Assembly (NCBI GenBank): GCA_002314595.1
Contig: DCGP01000013.1
Span: 1 to 39,293 of the forward strand
Reading direction: 5' to 3'
DNA length: 39,293 bases
DNA from: Clostridiales bacterium UBA1775
Lineage (GTDB): Bacteria > Bacillota > Clostridia > Monoglobales > Firm-18
Shown here: piece by piece, positions 15,025 through 24,702 of the stretch
Layout: the number at the start of each line of letters is the position of its first letter
Position numbering within the stretch: the first letter of the stretch is position 1
Program-made: the position numbers and the translations under genes
Notes under the pieces: generated by a model
What the model was told of the DNA's origin: nothing
The model's database searches: none
Seen by the model: only the letters and a program-made list of their open reading frames with translations

Positions 15025-16263
15025 ATGAAACTAATTGATGAATTATCTAAATATGATTTGCAAATTGCAGATGCTTGCAATTTGGAACTTAAAAGACAAC
15101 AGGCAAATATAGAACTTATTGCATCTGAAAATGTTGTTTCAAAAGCAGTTTTATATGCAATGGGAAGCATATTGACAAATAAATACGCCGAGGGTTATCC
15201 GGGAAAAAGATATTATGGTGGATGCCAATGCGTTGATATTGTTGAAAATTTGGCAATAGAACGTGCTAAAAAGTTATTTGGTGCAGAGTATGCCAATGTT
15301 CAGCCTCACAGTGGCGCAAACGCAAACCTTGCTGTATTCTATGGTCTTTTAGAGCAAGGGGACACAGTTATGGGTATGAATTTGCAGGAAGGCGGACATT
15401 TATCGCATGGTTCAAGTGTTAATATTTCAGGAAAATACTTTAATGTTATTCAATATGGTGTAGATAAGGACACTGAAACTATTGATTATGACAAATTAGA
15501 AGAAATGGCAGTTGCAAACAAGCCTAAACTAATTGTTGTAGGCGCAAGCGCATATTCAAGACTAATTGATTATAAAAGATGTCGTGAAATTTGTGATAAG
15601 GTTGGTGCATATTTGCTTGTAGATATGGCACATATTGCAGGTATGGTTGGTGCCGGAATTATACCAAGCCCTGTTCCTTATGCTGATGTTGTTACAACCA
15701 CAACTCACAAAACACTAAGAGGCCCAAGAGGTGGCTTGATTTTGTGTAAGGAAGAGCTTGGTAAAAAAATTGATAAAGGCGTTTTCCCGGGTACACAAGG
15801 TGGCCCGTTGATGCACATTATTGCTGCCAAAGCAGTTGCATTAGGTGAAGCAATGACAGATGAATTTAAGGAATATCAAAAGCAAATACTTAAAAATGCA
15901 CAGGTTTTATGTGATGAACTTAAATCTTATGGTTTTAAAATTGTTTCTAACGGAACAGATAATCATTTAATGTTACTTGATTTACGAAATAAAAATATTA
16001 CAGGTAAACAGCTTGAAGCTTATCTTGACGAAGTACATATTACTGTTAATAAAAATACAATTCCAAACGACCCTCAAAGTCCGTTTGTAACAAGTGGATT
16101 GCGTATCGGAACACCGGCAGTTACTTCAAGAGGATTTAAAGAAGCAGAAATGAAAAAAATAGCAAAGTGGATTAACGATGTAGTTGAAGATTTTGAAAAT
16201 TCAAAAGATAGAATTAAAAAAGAAGTTATTGAACTTAGTAATAAATTCCCAATATACGAATAA
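15025..16263 (+). CDS. glyA: Serine hydroxymethyltransferase, GlyA
   Basis: A PLP enzyme converting serine and THF to glycine and 5,10-methylene-THF. The 412-residue length is standard. The PLP-binding lysine lies in TTTTHKTLRGPRGG (K229, the same number as in E. coli). IELIASENVVSKAV and YAEGYPGKRYYGGC in the N-terminal third bind substrate and folate. In this operon it supplies glycine for PurD and one-carbon units for PurN and PurH. AAGGAG lies 7 nt before ATG, 13 nt after purH. Confidence 0.96.
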   Translation: MKLIDELSKYDLQIADACNLELKRQQANIELIASENVVSKAVLYAMGSILTNKYAEGYPGKRYYGGCQCVDIVENLAIERAKKLFGAEYANVQPHSGANANLAVFYGLLEQGDTVMGMNLQEGGHLSHGSSVNISGKYFNVIQYGVDKDTETIDYDKLEEMAVANKPKLIVVGASAYSRLIDYKRCREICDKVGAYLLVDMAHIAGMVGAGIIPSPVPYADVVTTTTHKTLRGPRGGLILCKEELGKKIDKGVFPGTQGGPLMHIIAAKAVALGEAMTDEFKEYQKQILKNAQVLCDELKSYGFKIVSNGTDNHLMLLDLRNKNITGKQLEAYLDEVHITVNKNTIPNDPQSPFVTSGLRIGTPAVTSRGFKEAEMKKIAKWINDVVEDFENSKDRIKKEVIELSNKFPIYE

Positions 16264-16275
16264 GGTGGTAATCTT

Positions 16276-17550
16276 ATGAAAATTCTTGTAGTTGGTGGCG
16301 GAGGAAGAGAACACACCATTATAAAGAAACTAAAAGAAAACAAAAACTGTACCGAAGTATATGCTCTTCCCGGCAACGGAGGAATATCACTTGATGCAAA
16401 GTGTGTAAATATCGGTGCAAAGGAAATAGATAAAATAGTTGAATTTGCAGTTGAAAATAAAATTGATTATGCGGTAGTTGCACCTGACGACCCACTTGTT
16501 TTAGGTTGTGTTGATGCACTAAATGCCAAGGGGATTAAATGCTTTGGACCAAATAAAAATGCTGCTATAATTGAGGGCAGTAAGGTCTTTTCAAAGGATT
16601 TAATGAAAAAATATAATATTCCCACTGCAAAGTATGAAGTGTTTGATGATGCAGATAAAGCACTTGAATACATAAATGATGCACCTATTCCAACTGTTAT
16701 TAAGGCTGATGGACTTGCACTTGGTAAGGGTGTAATTATTGCTATGACAAGGGATGAGGCTAAACAAGCAATAATAGATATTATGAAGGATAAAAAATTT
16801 GGTGCAAGCGGCAACCAAATTGTTATTGAAGAATTTTTGGAAGGCCCTGAGGTTTCTGTTTTATCATTTACAGATGGTAAGGTTGTTGTTCCGATGGTTT
16901 CATCTATGGACCACAAAAGAGTGGGAGATAACGACACAGGTCTTAACACAGGTGGTATGGGTACGGTTGCTCCAAATCCATATTATACGGAAACCATAGC
17001 AAAAGAGTGTATGGAAAAGATTTTTATTCCAACAGTCAATGCTATGAATAAAGAGGGCAGAACATTTAAAGGCTGTTTGTATTTTGGCTTAATGATTACT
17101 AAAAACGGACCCAAAGTAATTGAGTATAATTGTCGTTTTGGAGACCCTGAAACACAAGTTGTATTGCCACTTCTTAAAACTGATTTACTTACTATTATGC
17201 AAGCAGTTACTGATGAGAAATTATCGGAAATAAATATTGAGTTTTATAACAAATATTCTTGTTGTGTTGTCTTAGCATCAAATGGTTATCCTGAAAACTA
17301 TGAAAAGAGTTACGAGATTACATTCAAGAATAATGTTTTTCAAAATGTTTTTGTAGCCGGTGCTAAAATAGAAAATAATAAGCTATATACAAACGGTGGC
17401 AGAGTATTAGGCGTTACTGCAGTTGCAGATAGTTTAGAAGATGCAATTAAAAAATCATATAGCTATGTTGATTTAATTGATTTTGATAATAAGTATTGTA
17501 GAAGGGATATAGGAGCAAAGGCACTAAAAGCTATAAAGGAGGTGCGGTAA
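16276..17550 (+). CDS. purD: Phosphoribosylamine-glycine ligase (GAR synthetase), PurD
   Basis: An ATP-grasp enzyme that joins glycine to phosphoribosylamine. The 424-residue length is typical. The N-terminal domain starts KILVVGGGGREHTI; the ATP-grasp core has PTVIKADGLALGKGV (about 140-154) and later NTGGMGTVAPNPYY. The metal-binding segment is VIEYNCRFGDPETQ (about 284-297). AAGGTGG lies 8 nt before ATG. The stop codon directly precedes the TTG start of purL. Confidence 0.96.
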   Translation: MKILVVGGGGREHTIIKKLKENKNCTEVYALPGNGGISLDAKCVNIGAKEIDKIVEFAVENKIDYAVVAPDDPLVLGCVDALNAKGIKCFGPNKNAAIIEGSKVFSKDLMKKYNIPTAKYEVFDDADKALEYINDAPIPTVIKADGLALGKGVIIAMTRDEAKQAIIDIMKDKKFGASGNQIVIEEFLEGPEVSVLSFTDGKVVVPMVSSMDHKRVGDNDTGLNTGGMGTVAPNPYYTETIAKECMEKIFIPTVNAMNKEGRTFKGCLYFGLMITKNGPKVIEYNCRFGDPETQVVLPLLKTDLLTIMQAVTDEKLSEINIEFYNKYSCCVVLASNGYPENYEKSYEITFKNNVFQNVFVAGAKIENNKLYTNGGRVLGVTAVADSLEDAIKKSYSYVDLIDFDNKYCRRDIGAKALKAIKEVR

Positions 17551-20500
17551 TTGGTATATAGAGCATTTGTAGAAAAGAAAGAAAACCTTGCTCATGAGGC
17601 AAAATATTTGTGTGATGAAGCAAGAAACATACTTGGAATTAAGGAACTTACAAAGGTTCGTGTTATAAATAGATATGATGTTGAAAATATTTCCGAGGAA
17701 TTATTTGAAAAGGCAAAAAAAACTGTACTTTCCGAACCACAGCTTGATATTGTTACAGCTGAAATTGATACAGAAAATGCCTGTGCATTTGCAGTAGAAT
17801 ACTTACCCGGTCAATTCGACCAAAGGGCTGACTCTGCCTCGCAATGTATTCAAATTATGTCAAAAGGGGAACGTCCAAACATTAAAACTGCAAAGGTTTA
17901 TGTTTTGTATGGTAATTTGGCAGAAAGTCAAATTGATGAAATTAAAAAATATGTAATTAACCCTGTTGAAGCAAGAGAGGCATCATTTGAACTTCCAAAT
18001 ACACTTGACATAAATTACGACATTCCCACAGAGGTTAAAATAATAGATGAGTTTATTAACCTATCCAAGCCTCAACTTGAGGATTTTGTTAGAGAATACG
18101 GTTTGGCTATGGACATTGATGATATTATTTTTTGTCAAAAGTATTTTGTTGAAGAGGGCAGAAACCCAACTATCACGGAAATCAGAATGATTGATACATA
18201 CTGGTCGGACCATTGTAGACATACTACGTTCTTAACAAATATTGATAACGTTAAGTTTGAAGATGAATTATTACAAGAAACATATAATCAATATATTGCT
18301 GTAAGAAAAGAACTAGGCAGAGAAAACAAGCCTGTGTGTCTAATGGATTTAGCAACAGTTGCAGTTAGATATTTAAAGAAAAACGGATATTTAGATAAAC
18401 TTGATGAATCCGAAGAGATTAACGCTTGTACTGTTAAAATTGATGTAGAGGTTGATGGCAAAATAGAACCATGGCTTTTACTGTTTAAAAATGAAACACA
18501 TAATCACCCAACAGAAATTGAACCATTTGGTGGTGCTGCAACGTGTATTGGTGGCGCTATTCGTGATCCGCTATCAGGTCGTTCTTATGTTTATGGAGCA
18601 ATGCGTGTTACCGGAGCAGCAAATCCTTTAAAATCTGTAGCAGAAACAATTAAGGGTAAGTTGCCTCAAAGAAAGATTGTTACAACTGCGGCAGCGGGGT
18701 ATTCGTCCTATGGTAATCAAATTGGGCTTGCAACCGGCATTGTAGATGAAATATATCACGATGGCTATGCTGCAAAGAGAATGGAAATTGGTGCAGTAAT
18801 TGCAGCAACTCCTGCTGAAAATGTAAGAAGAGAAACTCCTCTTCCGGGAGATGTAGTTGTTTTGTTAGGGGGTAAAACCGGACGCGATGGTTGTGGTGGT
18901 GCAACAGGCTCGTCAAAATCACATACGACACAGTCCTTAGAAACCTGCGGAGCAGAAGTTCAAAAGGGTAATGCACCGGAAGAGAGAAAGCTACAACGCT
19001 TGTTTAGAAATAAAGAAGCTTGCTTAATGATTAAAAGATGTAATGACTTTGGTGCAGGTGGTGTATCTGTTGCCATTGGTGAGCTTGCTGACGGTCTAAA
19101 AATTGACCTTAATGCTGTTCCTAAAAAATACGAGGGCTTAGATGGTACAGAACTTGCAATCAGTGAATCGCAAGAGAGAATGGCAGTAGTCATTGAAAAA
19201 GAAAATCTTGAAGCATTTATTAAACTTTCCGAAAAGGAAAACTTAAATGCTTGTAAGGTTGCAGACGTAACAGATACAAATCGTTTGATTATGGAATGGA
19301 ATGGTAAAGAAATCGTTAATATTAGTCGTGATTTTCTAAATTCAAATGGAGCTGAAAAGCATATTGATGTAGATACCATCAAATCAAAAAACATTTCTAA
19401 ACAAATTGACGGTTCATTTACTGAAAATATTAAATCATTAGCAGATGATTTAAATATCTGTTCAAAGCGTGGTCTTTCAGAACGTTTTGATTCAACTATT
19501 GGTGCAGGAACAGTTCTAATGCCCTTTGGTGGCAAAAATCAGCTTACACCAATTCAAGCAATGGTACAAAAAATATCAGTTGAAAAAAAGCATACAGACG
19601 ACTGTTCGCTAATGGCTTATGGCTATAATCCCTTTATTACCGAAAAAAGTCCCTATCACGGTGCTTATTTAGCAGTTGTAGAATCGGTATGTAAATTGGT
19701 TGCCACAGGTGCTGAATTTAAAGACGTATATTTAACATTTCAAGAATATTTTGAACACCCCGGTAAAGATGCAAAACGTTGGGGCAAGCCACTTTCAGCA
19801 CTTTTAGGTGCGTTTAAAGCACAAATGGAACTTAAAATCGGCTCAATCGGTGGCAAGGACTCAATGAGTGGTACTTTTGAAGATTTAGATGTTCCTCCAA
19901 CACTTGTATCCTTTGCAGTTACAACGGACAAAGTTAAAAATATTGTTTCGCCTGAGTTTAAAAAATCCGGAAATAAAGTTGTTTTGCTATCTGTCGAAAA
20001 GGATGAGAATAATTTGCCTAAAACCGAGTCTTTGTTATTGATTTTTAAAACAATTAACAAGCTTGTAAAAGATGGTAAAATATACTCATGTTATACATTA
20101 GGTATGGGTGGTATAGCAGAGGCAGTTATGAAAATGTGCTTTGGCAATGGCTTTGGATTTGACTTTACAGATGAACTTAATGTTAAACAAATTTTTGAAT
20201 ATAACTATGGCTCCTTTATCGTTGAAGTTCCAAATGATGTGGTTTTAGGAACGCAAATAGGATTTGTTACAGATAAAGATTGTATCTCGTACAAGGACGA
20301 AAAGGTTTGCATAAAGGAACTGCTTAGCATTTACGAAAACAAACTTGAAAGTGTATTTTCGTGTAATATTAAAAACGATAATACTCCTGTCAAGAACTTC
20401 TCGTATAGTGCCGATAAATGGAGTACAGCCAATATTAAGATTGCAAAACCAAAGGTGCTAATTCCGGCGTTTCCGGGTACAAACTGTGAATTTGACAGTG

Positions 20501-21243
20501 CTAAGGCAGTAGAGGATGCAGGAGCAAAAGCAGAAATATTTGTAATAAATAATATGTCAGTAAAAGGCATTTCAAATAGTGTTGAATACTTTGCAAAGCA
20601 AGTTAAAGATTCACAAATTATTTTTATACCCGGTGGATTTTCAGGTGGAGACGAACCTGACGGAAGCGGTAAGTTTATTTCGTCATTTTTTAGAAATGGT
20701 GAAGTTAAGGAAGCTGTTACAGATTTATTAGAAAAAAGAGACGGCTTAATGTGTGGTATTTGTAACGGATTTCAAGCTCTTATAAAGCTCGGGCTTGTTC
20801 CGTTCGGTAAAATTACAGATATAGATGAAGAATGTCCAACTCTAACTTTTAATACAATAGCAAGACATCAATCTAAAATTGTCAGAACAATGGTTTCTTC
20901 AAATAAATCACCATGGCTTTCAAATACAAAAGTTGGTGAAGTATATAACGTGCCTATTTCACACGGAGAAGGTAGATTTATGGCAAGTGAAGAATGGATT
21001 AAAAAACTTGCTGAAAACGGTCAAATTGCAACGCAATATGTTGACTTTGACGGAAATGCAACAAATGATATTCGTTTTAATCCAAACGGTTCAGCTTATG
21101 CAATTGAAGGTATTACATCACCTGATGGTAGAGTATTTGGTAAAATGGGACACAGCGAAAGAATTGGAAATGGTCTTTACAAAAATGTTCCGGGAATGTA
21201 TAATATTGATATGTTTAAATCAGCAGTAGAATATTTTAAATAA
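17551..21243 (+). CDS. purL: Phosphoribosylformylglycinamidine synthase, single-chain PurL
   Basis: Converts FGAR to FGAM with ATP and glutamine. At 1230 residues it is the large single-chain form found in many Clostridia (clade II type) rather than the PurS/PurQ/PurL complex of bacilli. In order: an N-terminal PurS-like region, the AIRS-type domains with TYWSDHCRHTTF (about 216-227) and ETHNHPTEIEPFGGAATC, and a C-terminal class I glutaminase. The glutaminase has FPGTNCEFD, the nucleophile cysteine in CGICNGFQ, and the catalytic histidine in SHGEGRF. The start is TTG, chosen because GGAGGTGCGG lies just upstream and TTG abuts the purD stop. Confidence 0.95.
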   Translation: MVYRAFVEKKENLAHEAKYLCDEARNILGIKELTKVRVINRYDVENISEELFEKAKKTVLSEPQLDIVTAEIDTENACAFAVEYLPGQFDQRADSASQCIQIMSKGERPNIKTAKVYVLYGNLAESQIDEIKKYVINPVEAREASFELPNTLDINYDIPTEVKIIDEFINLSKPQLEDFVREYGLAMDIDDIIFCQKYFVEEGRNPTITEIRMIDTYWSDHCRHTTFLTNIDNVKFEDELLQETYNQYIAVRKELGRENKPVCLMDLATVAVRYLKKNGYLDKLDESEEINACTVKIDVEVDGKIEPWLLLFKNETHNHPTEIEPFGGAATCIGGAIRDPLSGRSYVYGAMRVTGAANPLKSVAETIKGKLPQRKIVTTAAAGYSSYGNQIGLATGIVDEIYHDGYAAKRMEIGAVIAATPAENVRRETPLPGDVVVLLGGKTGRDGCGGATGSSKSHTTQSLETCGAEVQKGNAPEERKLQRLFRNKEACLMIKRCNDFGAGGVSVAIGELADGLKIDLNAVPKKYEGLDGTELAISESQERMAVVIEKENLEAFIKLSEKENLNACKVADVTDTNRLIMEWNGKEIVNISRDFLNSNGAEKHIDVDTIKSKNISKQIDGSFTENIKSLADDLNICSKRGLSERFDSTIGAGTVLMPFGGKNQLTPIQAMVQKISVEKKHTDDCSLMAYGYNPFITEKSPYHGAYLAVVESVCKLVATGAEFKDVYLTFQEYFEHPGKDAKRWGKPLSALLGAFKAQMELKIGSIGGKDSMSGTFEDLDVPPTLVSFAVTTDKVKNIVSPEFKKSGNKVVLLSVEKDENNLPKTESLLLIFKTINKLVKDGKIYSCYTLGMGGIAEAVMKMCFGNGFGFDFTDELNVKQIFEYNYGSFIVEVPNDVVLGTQIGFVTDKDCISYKDEKVCIKELLSIYENKLESVFSCNIKNDNTPVKNFSYSADKWSTANIKIAKPKVLIPAFPGTNCEFDSAKAVEDAGAKAEIFVINNMSVKGISNSVEYFAKQVKDSQIIFIPGGFSGGDEPDGSGKFISSFFRNGEVKEAVTDLLEKRDGLMCGICNGFQALIKLGLVPFGKITDIDEECPTLTFNTIARHQSKIVRTMVSSNKSPWLSNTKVGEVYNVPISHGEGRFMASEEWIKKLAENGQIATQYVDFDGNATNDIRFNPNGSAYAIEGITSPDGRVFGKMGHSERIGNGLYKNVPGMYNIDMFKSAVEYFK

Positions 21244-21258
21244 AAGGAAGTGTTAATT

Positions 21259-22935
21259 ATGGCATATTTGTCAGACATTGAAATTGCACAGCAATGCAAA
21301 ATGGAAAACATTAAAGAAATTGCCAAAAAAGCAAAAATTGATGAAAAGTATATTGAACAATATGGCAATTATAAGGCAAAAATTGACCTTGCACTACTTA
21401 ATGATGAAAGCAAAAAAAATGGAAAATTAGTATTGGTTACAGCTATTACACCAACACCTGCCGGTGAAGGTAAAACAACTACAACAATTGGCCTTGCAGA
21501 TGGTCTTAAAAACATTGGTAAAAATGTAACTGTTGCATTACGTGAACCATCACTTGGTCCTGTGTTTGGCGTAAAGGGTGGCGCAGCAGGCGGCGGTTAT
21601 GCACAAGTTGTACCAATGGAGGATATTAACCTTCACTTTACAGGCGATTTTCACGCAATTGGCGCTGCAAACAACTTGCTTGCAGCAATGCTTGATAACC
21701 ACATTCAACAAGGCAATGCTCTTAATATTGACGTTAAGAAAGTTACTTGGAAACGATGTGTTGATATGAATGACCGTCAACTTAGAAACGTTATTGATGG
21801 TCTTGGAGGTAAACCAAACGGAGTACCGAGAGAAGATGGCTTTGATATTACCGTTGCTTCTGAAATTATGGCTGTTTTCTGTTTGTCTAATTCCATTACA
21901 GATTTAAAAAAGAGATTGTCAAATATTATTGTAGCATATACTTATGACGACAAGCCGGTTACAGCAGGCGATTTAAATGCAGTTGGTGCAATGACAGCTT
22001 TATTAAAAGATGCTTTGAAGCCAAACCTTGTTCAAACCCTAGAAGGAACTCCTGCATTTGTTCATGGTGGACCTTTTGCAAATATTGCACATGGTTGCAA
22101 TTCTGTTATTGCTACAAAAATGGCACTAAAAATGGGTGATTATACAATTACAGAGGCAGGCTTCGGTGCTGACTTAGGTGCTGAAAAATTTCTTGATATT
22201 AAATGCAGAGCAGCCGGCTTAACTCCTGATGCAGTTGTTGTTGTTGCAACAGTTCGTGCCCTTAAAATGCACGGAGGATTGCCAAAAACAGACCTAAATA
22301 ACGAGGATTTAACTGCACTTGAAAAGGGTGTGCCAAACCTATTAAGACACGTTTCAAATATCAAAAATGTATATAAATTACCTTGTGTTGTTGCTGTAAA
22401 CAGATTTCCAACAGACACAGATAATGAAATAGATTTTATTATTAAAAAATGCAGAGAATTAGGTGTTAACACTGTTTTGTCAAACGTATGGGCAGAGGGG
22501 GGCAAAGGTGGAGAAGACCTTGCTAAGGAAGTTGTTCGTCTATGTGAAGAGGAACAAGGTAACTTCACTTTCTCATACGATTTAGATATGAGTATAGAGG
22601 AAAAAATTGACTCAGTTGTTAAAAAAGTATATGGTGGGGATGGCATCATCATAATGCCAAACGCTAAAAAGCAGATTGAAACACTTACAAAACTCGGCTT
22701 TGATAAAGTTCCTGTATGTATTGCAAAGACACAGTATAGTTTTTCAGACGACCCTACAAAATTAGGGGCACCTGAAAACTTTAAGGTTACAGTTAAAAAT
22801 GTAAAGGTATCTGCTGGTGCAGGTTTTGTTGTTGTTTTAACAGGTGATATTATGACTATGCCCGGTTTACCAAAGGTTCCTGCTGCTGAAAAGATAGACG
22901 TTGATGAAAACGGAAAAATTACAGGCTTGTTTTAA
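21259..22935 (+). CDS. fhs: Formate-tetrahydrofolate ligase, Fhs
   Basis: Makes 10-formyl-THF from formate, THF and ATP, the direct donor for PurN and PurH. The 558-residue length is typical. The P-loop PTPAGEGKTTT is at residues 65-75; REPSLGPVFGVKGGAAGGG (about 95-113) and FTGDFHAIGAANN (about 125-137) are hallmark stretches. ATG 21259 has AAGGAAG 8 nt upstream; the in-frame TTG at 21250 is too close to that site. It is the last gene of the operon and is followed by a terminator. Its place under a ZTP riboswitch fits the signal, since ZTP reports lack of its product. Confidence 0.96.
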   Translation: MAYLSDIEIAQQCKMENIKEIAKKAKIDEKYIEQYGNYKAKIDLALLNDESKKNGKLVLVTAITPTPAGEGKTTTTIGLADGLKNIGKNVTVALREPSLGPVFGVKGGAAGGGYAQVVPMEDINLHFTGDFHAIGAANNLLAAMLDNHIQQGNALNIDVKKVTWKRCVDMNDRQLRNVIDGLGGKPNGVPREDGFDITVASEIMAVFCLSNSITDLKKRLSNIIVAYTYDDKPVTAGDLNAVGAMTALLKDALKPNLVQTLEGTPAFVHGGPFANIAHGCNSVIATKMALKMGDYTITEAGFGADLGAEKFLDIKCRAAGLTPDAVVVVATVRALKMHGGLPKTDLNNEDLTALEKGVPNLLRHVSNIKNVYKLPCVVAVNRFPTDTDNEIDFIIKKCRELGVNTVLSNVWAEGGKGGEDLAKEVVRLCEEEQGNFTFSYDLDMSIEEKIDSVVKKVYGGDGIIIMPNAKKQIETLTKLGFDKVPVCIAKTQYSFSDDPTKLGAPENFKVTVKNVKVSAGAGFVVVLTGDIMTMPGLPKVPAAEKIDVDENGKITGLF

Positions 22936-22941
22936 GTTTTT

Positions 22942-22976
22942 AAAGGTTACAATAAATTTGTAACCTTTATTTTTTG
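22942..22976 (+). terminator. Terminator of the purine operon
   Basis: A 10-bp perfect stem (22942-22951/22959-22968) followed by ATTTTTT. Confidence 0.85.
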
Positions 22977-23020
22977 AAGTGTAGTCTGAATGTTTAAATA
23001 GCTTAAAACGTTAAAATTTG

Positions 23021-23049
23021 TTGACACCTATGTGTTTTTATGTTAAAAT
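23021..23049 (+). promoter_or_regulatory. Promoter of the metallophosphoesterase gene
   Basis: TTGACA (23021-23026), a 17-nt spacer and TAAAAT (23044-23049). Confidence 0.72.
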
Positions 23050-23088
23050 TTTATTGTTTAAATTATTATTTTGTTAGGAGAAAATAAA

Positions 23089-24135
23089 ATGAGAAAGTTA
23101 GTTTCATCTAATAACGATATGCCGGTATATTTTTACGATAAAGTAAAGTATTCAAAAACTGTTCCGGAATATTATAAAGAGCATATTAAATCAAAGGCAG
23201 AGCAATGCAATGAAACATTAAAAAGTATTAAAAACGGTGCTTTGTTTGGGTTTTTTACAGATTCCCACGTTGCACCAAGCAGGCTAACCTGTGTAAGCTT
23301 GTTTAAAGAGCTTGGAAAAACAACACCACTTGACAAGGTATTTTTTGGTGGAGATATTCCGTGGGCTTTTGGCGAAGATCAAGAATGTTTAGACGATTCA
23401 ATAATGTTCTTTGAACTTTGTGAAAATATGAAGGAAAGTGTTAATTTATATTATGCACGTGGTAATCACGACATTAAAACAAGACACGCTCCCGGTACAA
23501 GAGAGGGCTATGTTATGCCTTATGACGAACTTTGCAAAACAATTATGGGATATAATTCAAAAGGCACGGTTGGACCTGATGGCACAATGTATTATTATGT
23601 TGACGACAAAGAAAATAAAGTTAGATACATAGTTTTAGACACTTGGTTTTCACCAAGCCTTGAAGAAGACGCATTATGGGGTACAAAATTCGGTATGGAA
23701 AAAGAAGAAATTAAATGGCTTGTAAACGATGCACTTCGTATTGAAAACGGAGGTGAAGGTTGGGACATCGTTGCATTTGGTCATGTTTCATGTATTCCTG
23801 AGGTACAATCTTATGAATCGTTCCTTGACTGTATTGCAGAAATATTTACTGATTTTAAAAATAAGAGAAATGGTAAATATGGTGATTTTACAAATGAAAA
23901 ATCGGATTTTGTAGCATACATTTGTGGACATAACCATGTTGATAATGATGCTGTTAAAGATAATACATTATTTATCTCAACAAGTAGCTCAGCACCTTTG
24001 CAAGACGATGTATGGAAAAGAGTTGTAGGTACAGTAGACGAAGAGCTATTTGATGTTTTTGTAATCGATAAAGACAATAAAAAACTTAAAGCAATCAGAG
24101 TCGGTGCCGGAAAAGACAGAGAATTTAACTATTAA
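23089..24135 (+). CDS. Calcineurin-like metallophosphoesterase
   Basis: A 348-residue phosphoesterase with all five metal-binding motifs of the calcineurin-like family. D-x-H is in FFTDSHVA (about residue 57), GGD in VFFGGDIPW (about 85), GNHD in ARGNHDIK (about 124), a histidine in AFGHVSC and GHNH in ICGHNHVDND. No signal peptide is seen, so it is probably cytosolic. The substrate (phosphoester, cyclic nucleotide or sugar phosphate) cannot be told. ATG 23089 has TTAGGAG 8 nt upstream. It has its own promoter and a terminator-like hairpin, though the next gene begins so close that readthrough seems likely. Confidence 0.85.
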   Translation: MRKLVSSNNDMPVYFYDKVKYSKTVPEYYKEHIKSKAEQCNETLKSIKNGALFGFFTDSHVAPSRLTCVSLFKELGKTTPLDKVFFGGDIPWAFGEDQECLDDSIMFFELCENMKESVNLYYARGNHDIKTRHAPGTREGYVMPYDELCKTIMGYNSKGTVGPDGTMYYYVDDKENKVRYIVLDTWFSPSLEEDALWGTKFGMEKEEIKWLVNDALRIENGGEGWDIVAFGHVSCIPEVQSYESFLDCIAEIFTDFKNKRNGKYGDFTNEKSDFVAYICGHNHVDNDAVKDNTLFISTSSSAPLQDDVWKRVVGTVDEELFDVFVIDKDNKKLKAIRVGAGKDREFNY

Positions 24136-24141
24136 AATCAT

Positions 24142-24173
24142 AAAGGTCCTTTTATGCAAAAGGGCCTTTTCGT
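24142..24173 (+). terminator. Hairpin terminator, probably leaky
   Basis: A 12-bp stem with one G-U pair (24142-24153/24158-24169) ending in TTTTCGTTT. The next gene starts at 24186 with no room for a promoter in between, so some readthrough is expected. Confidence 0.6.
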
Positions 24174-24185
24174 TTGAGGATAAAT

Positions 24186-24647
24186 ATGAATGTTAAAAAT
24201 ATTCCAAACATAATTACATTATTAAGAATTGTTATGGCAATATCAATGTTGTTTACAGAAGTATTTTCAATATCATTTTATATTTTGTATATTTTGTGTG
24301 GCTTGTCTGATGTTGCAGATGGATATATTGCAAGAAAATACAATTTGTCAACTAAATTTGGAAACAAGTTTGATACAATTGCAGATTATATTTTTGTTAT
24401 TGCCTGTGCTATAAAAATAATTCCAACAGTTTTATTTAAACCATATCAAATAATCTGGATATCAATTATTTTTGTTGTAAAAACATTCTGTATGATAAAA
24501 AATAAAGGCATATCTCATCATTTTTTAAATAAAATTACAGGAATATTATTATTTATATTATGTCCGTTTTTAAAAGATATTGTTATTGTTGTTTTATGTT
24601 TAATTTCATCAATTTCAATTGTATTAGATATTTATAAGATTTATTGA
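24186..24647 (+). CDS. CDP-alcohol phosphatidyltransferase family protein
   Basis: A small membrane enzyme of 153 residues with the complete family signature D-x2-DG-x2-AR-x8-G-x3-D-x3-D, seen from DVADGYIAR to GNKFDTIAD (about residues 43-68). It would transfer a phosphoalcohol group from a CDP-linked donor, as in phospholipid synthesis (PgsA-like). It is slightly shorter than typical PgsA proteins (about 180-200). About four hydrophobic segments follow the active site. ATG 24186 is chosen over TTG 24174 because GAGGA (24176-24180) lies between them. The donor and acceptor are unknown. The promoter of the next gene overlaps its stop codon. Confidence 0.82.
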   Translation: MNVKNIPNIITLLRIVMAISMLFTEVFSISFYILYILCGLSDVADGYIARKYNLSTKFGNKFDTIADYIFVIACAIKIIPTVLFKPYQIIWISIIFVVKTFCMIKNKGISHHFLNKITGILLFILCPFLKDIVIVVLCLISSISIVLDIYKIY

Positions 24648-24672
24648 CATTAAAATGTTGTTATGATATAAT
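24644..24672 (+). promoter_or_regulatory. Promoter of the HD-STAS signalling cluster
   Basis: TTGACA (24644-24649), a 17-nt spacer and TATAAT (24667-24672), a consensus promoter that overlaps the stop codon of the previous gene. It should drive the HD hydrolase, STAS-kinase, RsbW-like and RsbV-like genes. Confidence 0.82.
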
Positions 24673-24702
24673 TTACTTAAAGAATAATAAGAGGTACGAA
24701 TA

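Noticed and set aside
16467..16949. 160-codon antisense ORF inside purD
   Set aside because: Shadow of purD. No start signal, and composition typical of reverse-frame translation.
18960..19535. 191-codon antisense ORF inside purL
   Set aside because: The plus-strand frame is an unambiguous PurL. The antisense frame has no ribosome site or recognisable domain and reads as a codon-bias shadow.
22140..22652. 170-codon antisense ORF inside fhs
   Set aside because: Shadow of the well-conserved Fhs frame, with serine-rich low-complexity content typical of antisense reading.
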